Notes under the pieces: model-generated
What the model saw: only the letters and a program-made list of their open reading frames with translations
What the model was told of the DNA's origin: nothing
The model's database searches: none
Made by a program: the position numbers and the translations under genes
In this document: positions 13,815 to 17,684 of the stretch, piece after piece
How positions within the stretch are numbered: the first letter of the stretch is position 1
Layout: the number at the start of each line of letters is the position of its first letter
DNA from: Campylobacterales bacterium
GTDB lineage: Bacteria; Campylobacterota; Campylobacteria; Campylobacterales; Sulfurovaceae
NCBI GenBank assembly: GCA_014763905.1
Contig: JACXUN010000004.1
Coordinates: forward strand, 1-17,684
DNA length: 17,684 bases
Direction: 5' to 3'

Positions 13815-15228
13815 TGATTTCCTTATCTAAAATATCTACTCCTAAAGCGACCCCTGGCCACCCTTGTCCGGCAAATACCGTATCACCCACATGATAGAGT
13901 CCCTCAAAGGGGGTACGACACGAGGGCATGGAGAGCAGATTTTTGAGCTTAAAGGCTTCACCTCCACAGTTATACCGACCGATGTAACGATGAAAAGTTT
14001 TGGAGGTTGCACTAAACGCTCGGCTGATATCTTTTGCTTTAATAGTATCAAAATAGTGTAAAAAAGCCTCGATAATATGCTCTTGCAGCTCTTTTTTTTG
14101 AGCTTTATATGCCTCTTTGGAGAGGTTTTGCCAGATTGTGGCTCGGGTGTGGGTAGAGATCGTAACCGAATACCCTCCCTCGCTCAATCGCTGATCCTCC
14201 GAATCGGAAAAAGAGACAAAAATCGCATTGGAGATCGAGAATGGGAGATATTGCTGTTGGATCAGTTGGTAGTGGTGCAAGAATTTCTCTTCACCTTGGA
14301 GACGCAGATAGACCACAAACGCACTCTGATCGCTAAAGCTAAATCGATTGTAATAGGCTTGAATTTTGGGATTTTTGAAGAGGTTGCCACTGTCATACAC
14401 CGTGCTATTGAGTACAACCTTTTTAGCGTAGTAGGTTCCTTTGGTCGAAATCAGTTCATAGTGACCATTGGGCAACGGCTCGATAGAGAGAATCGCTTCC
14501 TGCCGTTTAACAAGAACGTCCTCTAAAAGCCCCTCAATCAAACGTCCCATCCCTCCTTTGGCATAAAAGGTATCGTGAAAGGTATACGAAAGCCCCAATG
14601 CCATTGCCAACAGGGACAGCTCCTTGGAGGTGGTCTGTAGGGTAATGAGCAGTTGAGCGTCGATAAAGTTTTGATACGCTGCGTCGATCTCTCCTAAAGT
14701 CTGACGGATAAACCTCTCAGCACTCATCAGCAGATCCCAACGGTAAACGCTCAAAAGTTCAGCCATCGCACGTAGGGTTTTGATATAACCACCTATGGAA
14801 TGTTTGGCGTAGTAGATATGTTTCAGCTCCCAAAATTTTCGGTCGATCTCGCGAATCGTCTCCCAAAACATTCGATTGAAGGGGTTAGGATATTCACGAT
14901 CCACCATCGCTAAAAAGGTGTCAAAATCTTTGACCCGATCGACCGTTTTCTCCTCCTGAATCACCCGAACCCCCACCTCACTGCGTCGAAGTTCAGGGGT
15001 AAATCCGATACGTTTAAACATCTGTCCAATCAAATGCCCCTCTTCATACCCTACAAAGGTTGTCGCTCCACTATTATAGTACCCTCCGTATCGCTCAAAA
15101 GTCGAGGCACAGCCTCCCACATTACGGTCTTTTTCAAACAATATGAGATCGTGTTTGGTACGGTTGAGAGCCGCAAAAAGTGAACCGCCAATTCCCGAAC
15201 CGATGACGGCAATGTCGTAGATTTTCAT
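13807..15228 (-). CDS. Phytoene desaturase/CrtISO-like FAD-dependent oxidoreductase
   Basis: A 473-residue protein of the amine oxidase/CrtI superfamily. It starts MKIYDIAVIGSGIGGSLFAAL, the dinucleotide-binding fold with Glu32 for the adenosine ribose, followed by GGCASTFERYGGYYNSGATTF, typical of carotenoid desaturase and carotene isomerase relatives. The C-terminal flavin motif GLYHVGDTVFAGQGWPGVALG matches CrtISO-like enzymes. A longer open frame reaches 15363, but the ATG at 15228 has a GAGG ribosome site and begins exactly at the fold. It starts 4 nt after the photolyase stop and overlaps the kinase gene by 8 nt. No other carotenoid genes are seen, so the substrate (polyene, lipid or quinone) is open. 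Confidence 0.87.
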   Translation of the reverse strand: MKIYDIAVIGSGIGGSLFAALNRTKHDLILFEKDRNVGGCASTFERYGGYYNSGATTFVGYEEGHLIGQMFKRIGFTPELRRSEVGVRVIQEEKTVDRVKDFDTFLAMVDREYPNPFNRMFWETIREIDRKFWELKHIYYAKHSIGGYIKTLRAMAELLSVYRWDLLMSAERFIRQTLGEIDAAYQNFIDAQLLITLQTTSKELSLLAMALGLSYTFHDTFYAKGGMGRLIEGLLEDVLVKRQEAILSIEPLPNGHYELISTKGTYYAKKVVLNSTVYDSGNLFKNPKIQAYYNRFSFSDQSAFVVYLRLQGEEKFLHHYQLIQQQYLPFSISNAIFVSFSDSEDQRLSEGGYSVTISTHTRATIWQNLSKEAYKAQKKELQEHIIEAFLHYFDTIKAKDISRAFSATSKTFHRYIGRYNCGGEAFKLKNLLSMPSCRTPFEGLYHVGDTVFAGQGWPGVALGVDILDKEING

Positions 15229-15232
15229 TGTA

Positions 15233-16558
15233 TTACCCCTCTTGAAACGCAGCAATCGCTCGATCGCGTGAAGCCTTAATCCCCACAATCTGCTCAGGAT
15301 AATCCACAAATATATCCGACTGCACCCCGTTTTCGGTATGAATCTTTTTGGCAGGAAGTTCACGCAGTTCAGGTATCACCGACTTAATAAACTCCGCCTC
15401 TTTATCAAACTTCTGACTCTGCGTATACGGATTAAAAACACGAAAATAGGGAACCGCATCGCTCCCTGTACTCGCTGCCCACTGCCATGAGGCGATATTG
15501 GCGGAGGCATCGTAGTCCAGTAGATGAGCTGCAAAATAGCGTTCTCCCCATCGCCAATCGATCAGCAGGTTTTTGGTCAGATACGACGCGACAATCATAC
15601 GCAGTCGGTTGTGCATCACTCCGGTTTGATTAAAGTGCCGCATCGCCGCATCGATAATCGGTACCCCCGTTTGTCCCTCACACCATAGCTTGAAATGCTC
15701 TTGGTTTTGACTCCACTCCACCTTGATGGGCTTTTGGTTTTCAAACTCGCTATGAGGGAAGTGGTAGAGCAGATAGGCATAAAACTCCCGAAAAAAGAGT
15801 TGACGGATAAACGGTTTGCTTTCAGTATATGGGCGTATTCGATTAAAAACTTCACGGGGAGAGATGAGTCCAAAGCGTAAAAAAGTCGCCAGTTTGGAGG
15901 TGCCGTCAATGTTGATAAAGTCCCGATCATGGTGGTACTTTTTGAGCTTGGGGATAAATTCGTCGATGAGTTCATCGGGAGTGAGAGAAAGAAAATCAGG
16001 CAACGGCTGTTCAGTAAATCCTAACGACTCCAAACTCGGTATCGTAGCATCATCAAAGGGAATCAAACGCAAATGCCGAGGGGTTGGATAGGTCTCTAAC
16101 TGATTCGACTCCCAAAGAAAAAAGAGCGATTTATAAAACGGCGTAAAGACCTTATAGGGCGTATGGCTCTGTGTCAGATGCGTGGCAGGGTCAACCATAT
16201 AGCTGTCGGTAAAGCGACGCATCGGCATGATCTGTTCGATCTGTTTGTCCCGTTTTTTGGCATAGTCGTCATAATCGACCGAACAGAGTATCTCATCGAA
16301 GCCTTGCGTTTGGAGTTGAGCAAAGACCCGCTCAGGAGTATCGTAAAAGATTGCCAAATCCAATCCAACCGATTGCAATTCCGATTTGAGCCGCAACACC
16401 TGTCGGTAGATAAATCCCACCCGTCGATCGGTCGGTTCAAGCTGGGAGAGGATATGGGGATCAAAGATAAAGATCGGCAACACCTCATCTCTAGCATGAG
16501 CCAAGATCGCACTGTCGGTGATCCGTAAATCGCGTCGAAACCACAAAATCTGCCGCAT
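15233..16558 (-). CDS. phrB: Deoxyribodipyrimidine photolyase (class I CPD)
   Basis: Light-driven flavoenzyme that reverses cyclobutane pyrimidine dimers. The 441-residue protein has the antenna domain from ILWFRRDLRITDS and the FAD-binding helical domain with DGTSKLATFLRFGLISPREVF, RQLFFREFYAYLLYHFP and WCEGQTGVPIIDAAMRH. The signature MHNRLRMIVASYLTKNLLIDWRWGE is complete. ANIASWQWAASTGSDA PYFRVFNP keeps the Asn beside the flavin N5 that marks photolyases, and the electron-transfer tryptophan. The start overlaps the DUF523/DUF1722 gene stop (TAATG). The ybgA-phrB pairing is also found in E. coli. Which antenna cofactor it uses cannot be seen. Confidence 0.95.
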   Translation of the reverse strand: MRQILWFRRDLRITDSAILAHARDEVLPIFIFDPHILSQLEPTDRRVGFIYRQVLRLKSELQSVGLDLAIFYDTPERVFAQLQTQGFDEILCSVDYDDYAKKRDKQIEQIMPMRRFTDSYMVDPATHLTQSHTPYKVFTPFYKSLFFLWESNQLETYPTPRHLRLIPFDDATIPSLESLGFTEQPLPDFLSLTPDELIDEFIPKLKKYHHDRDFINIDGTSKLATFLRFGLISPREVFNRIRPYTESKPFIRQLFFREFYAYLLYHFPHSEFENQKPIKVEWSQNQEHFKLWCEGQTGVPIIDAAMRHFNQTGVMHNRLRMIVASYLTKNLLIDWRWGERYFAAHLLDYDASANIASWQWAASTGSDAVPYFRVFNPYTQSQKFDKEAEFIKSVIPELRELPAKKIHTENGVQSDIFVDYPEQIVGIKASRDRAIAAFQEG

Positions 16559-17508
16559 TATTTATACGCCTCCAACTCCGAACGCAGTGCCAATTTTTCA
16601 GGGTAAGGGTTGAGAAACTTCTGTTTTTTCAGGTAGGCGATATCAAACCGTCGGATATAGAGGTTGATGATCTTGGTCACGGCAATCAACGGCACGACTT
16701 TGTCGCGATACTCCTCAATCGTCTCCAACACAAACTGCCGCTCTTCAGGTGTGATCAGCTTTTTGAAATAGCCGTAGATATGCAGCAGGACATTATAGGT
16801 CTTGGCAACATTGCCTTTGAGACTGATGGCGTGGAGAAAACCGAGTCGATAGGCGTGCAGCACCTGATCGAGCGGTTTTTTCTCTTTATTGGCAACGATA
16901 TTGCCAAGTGTCTTATAACTCTGCGTTGATTTCGCGTAGATGAGGTATTTGTAAGCGGTATGAAATGCCACCAATTCCCTCATCTGCGGTTCACCTGCCA
17001 AAAAATTTCGCAAATCTTCATAGGCAAACACCTGCATCAAAAAGTTCTCCCGCAACCACGGATCAAGCAACCGCCCCTCTTCCTCAATCGGCAGATAGGG
17101 ATACCGCTGCAACAACGCTTTGGCAAAGAGTCCGACTCCTTTTTTTTCGCTTGGAGCATTTTTGGGCTGGTAGACTTTGACCCGCTCCAACCCGCACGTC
17201 GGGGATTTAGATTTGAGGATATACCCGCAAATATGATGGTGCATCACATCCTCAGCTAACCTGTCCGATATCTCCTGCACCTCTTGCGTCACCCGCCGTT
17301 TGGTATTGCTGGTCTCGATCTCAATCTTGCCGTTGATCTCCACCTGCCGAATCGCCTCCCGAGGCGTAGGAAAAATCAACCGCTCAGGACAATACGACAC
17401 AAACTCAAAATAGTCACTCAACACATCAGTAATAAATCGATCCCTCGACCCCGCCCCATCATATCGACACGCCGTTCCTAGCAGACACTCAGACAGACCT
17501 AATTTCAT
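16558..17508 (-). CDS. DUF523 (TudS-like) and DUF1722 (YbgA) fusion protein
   Basis: A 316-residue two-domain protein. The N-terminal about 150 residues are DUF523, with SECLLGTACRYDG (Cys8, Cys14), SYCPERLIFPTPR (Cys40) and KSKSPTCGLERVKVY (Cys105). In the DUF523 member TudS, a thiouracil desulfurase, three cysteines at equivalent places hold a 4Fe-4S cluster, so Cys8, Cys40 and Cys105 are the likely ligands here. The C-terminal part (about 175-316) is DUF1722/YbgA (LVAFHTAYKYLIYAKS, then MSLKGNVAKTYNVLLHIYGYFKK). It is the first gene of the operon, with GGAG 6 nt before the ATG. A role in nucleobase or tRNA sulfur repair is inference. Confidence 0.9.
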   Translation of the reverse strand: MKLGLSECLLGTACRYDGAGSRDRFITDVLSDYFEFVSYCPERLIFPTPREAIRQVEINGKIEIETSNTKRRVTQEVQEISDRLAEDVMHHHICGYILKSKSPTCGLERVKVYQPKNAPSEKKGVGLFAKALLQRYPYLPIEEEGRLLDPWLRENFLMQVFAYEDLRNFLAGEPQMRELVAFHTAYKYLIYAKSTQSYKTLGNIVANKEKKPLDQVLHAYRLGFLHAISLKGNVAKTYNVLLHIYGYFKKLITPEERQFVLETIEEYRDKVVPLIAVTKIINLYIRRFDIAYLKKQKFLNPYPEKLALRSELEAYK

Positions 17509-17528
17509 TTTTTGCTCCGAATGGTTTT

Positions 17529-17534
17529 TCTATA
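17529..17534 (-). promoter_or_regulatory. Candidate -10 at the border of the mobile element
   Basis: TATAGA on the minus strand, directly outside the tip of the repeat element at 17535 and 21 nt before the ATG of the first operon gene. A -35 would fall inside the element, 17 nt further (TGATAT). If used, the element supplies half the promoter of the photolyase operon. Confidence 0.3.
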
Positions 17535-17684
17535 AACCTGAGTTCGACGGGATATCATAGTCACAGCTTTACGAGGTTTTTTGTATGCTTCGCCAATTTT
17601 TTTTGAATTAACTTGTTAGTCCCGCAAAAATTTGACTTTGCCTACAAAAAACCTCGTAAAGCTGTGACTATGATATCCCGTCGA
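17535..17684. mobile_element. MITE-like element with long terminal inverted repeats (right end cut by the window)
   Basis: Positions 17544-17585 are the exact reverse complement of 17643-17684 (42 of 42), around a 57-nt AT-rich centre without an open frame. The left tip extends outward to AACCTGAG at 17535, and its 32 nt (17535-17566) are repeated in reverse orientation at 24-55. The right arm is still matching when the window ends, so the complete element is probably about 160 bp. Size, perfect long arms, lack of coding and repetition within 18 kb suit a non-autonomous transposable element moved by an unseen transposase. No target duplication can be assigned because the right flank is absent. 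Confidence 0.7.

Noticed and set aside
15229..15363. Longer N terminus for the FAD oxidoreductase
   Set aside because: The extra 45 residues lie inside the photolyase 3' end in another frame and precede the Rossmann fold; the ATG at 15228 has a good ribosome site.

Overview
The window looks like chromosomal DNA from a Campylobacterota bacterium of the Sulfurimonas/Sulfuricurvum/Sulfurovum type. This is inferred from protein character (TrmA, LptG, CoaBC and GlmU of epsilonproteobacterial flavour), moderate GC, very tight gene packing with 1-8 nt overlaps, and promoters with a recognisable -10 but little -35. I ran no database search, so the genus is open.

Layout. Positions 1-195 hold copies of a short dispersed repeat followed by the 3' tail of a broken gene. 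From 189 to 5968 lies a minus-strand housekeeping operon, transcribed glmU - coaBC - uppS - prepilin peptidase - lptG-type permease - truA, with every junction overlapping or within 5 nt. It combines UDP-GlcNAc supply, CoA synthesis, undecaprenyl-PP synthesis, type IV pilin/pseudopilin processing, LPS export and tRNA pseudouridylation. Divergent from it is trmA (6007-7170, +), a tRNA m5U54 methyltransferase with an additional cysteine cluster. Then come, on the minus strand, a DUF1835 protein, a flavin reductase-like protein, a probable 46-residue hydrophobic protein and a secreted DUF1566 protein.

The least ordinary stretch is 9530-12110. It has a perfect 27-bp inverted repeat with a competing 9-bp pairing near the predicted start of a transcript, a small gene split by a frameshift, fabD (+), a decayed toxin-like gene, a TIGR01777 epimerase-like gene (-), and three related REP-like palindromes.

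The right part (17508 to 12112, -) is a five-gene overlapping operon: DUF523/DUF1722 (TudS-like + YbgA) - CPD photolyase - phytoene-desaturase/CrtISO-like FAD oxidoreductase - LytS-type histidine kinase - LytTR response regulator. It links DNA photorepair and a redox/FAD enzyme to a two-component system, suggesting a light- or oxidative-stress module. At 17535-17684 is a MITE-like element with at least 42-bp inverted repeats; its tip abuts the head of this operon, and the same tip sequence occurs at the left end of the window in the opposite orientation.
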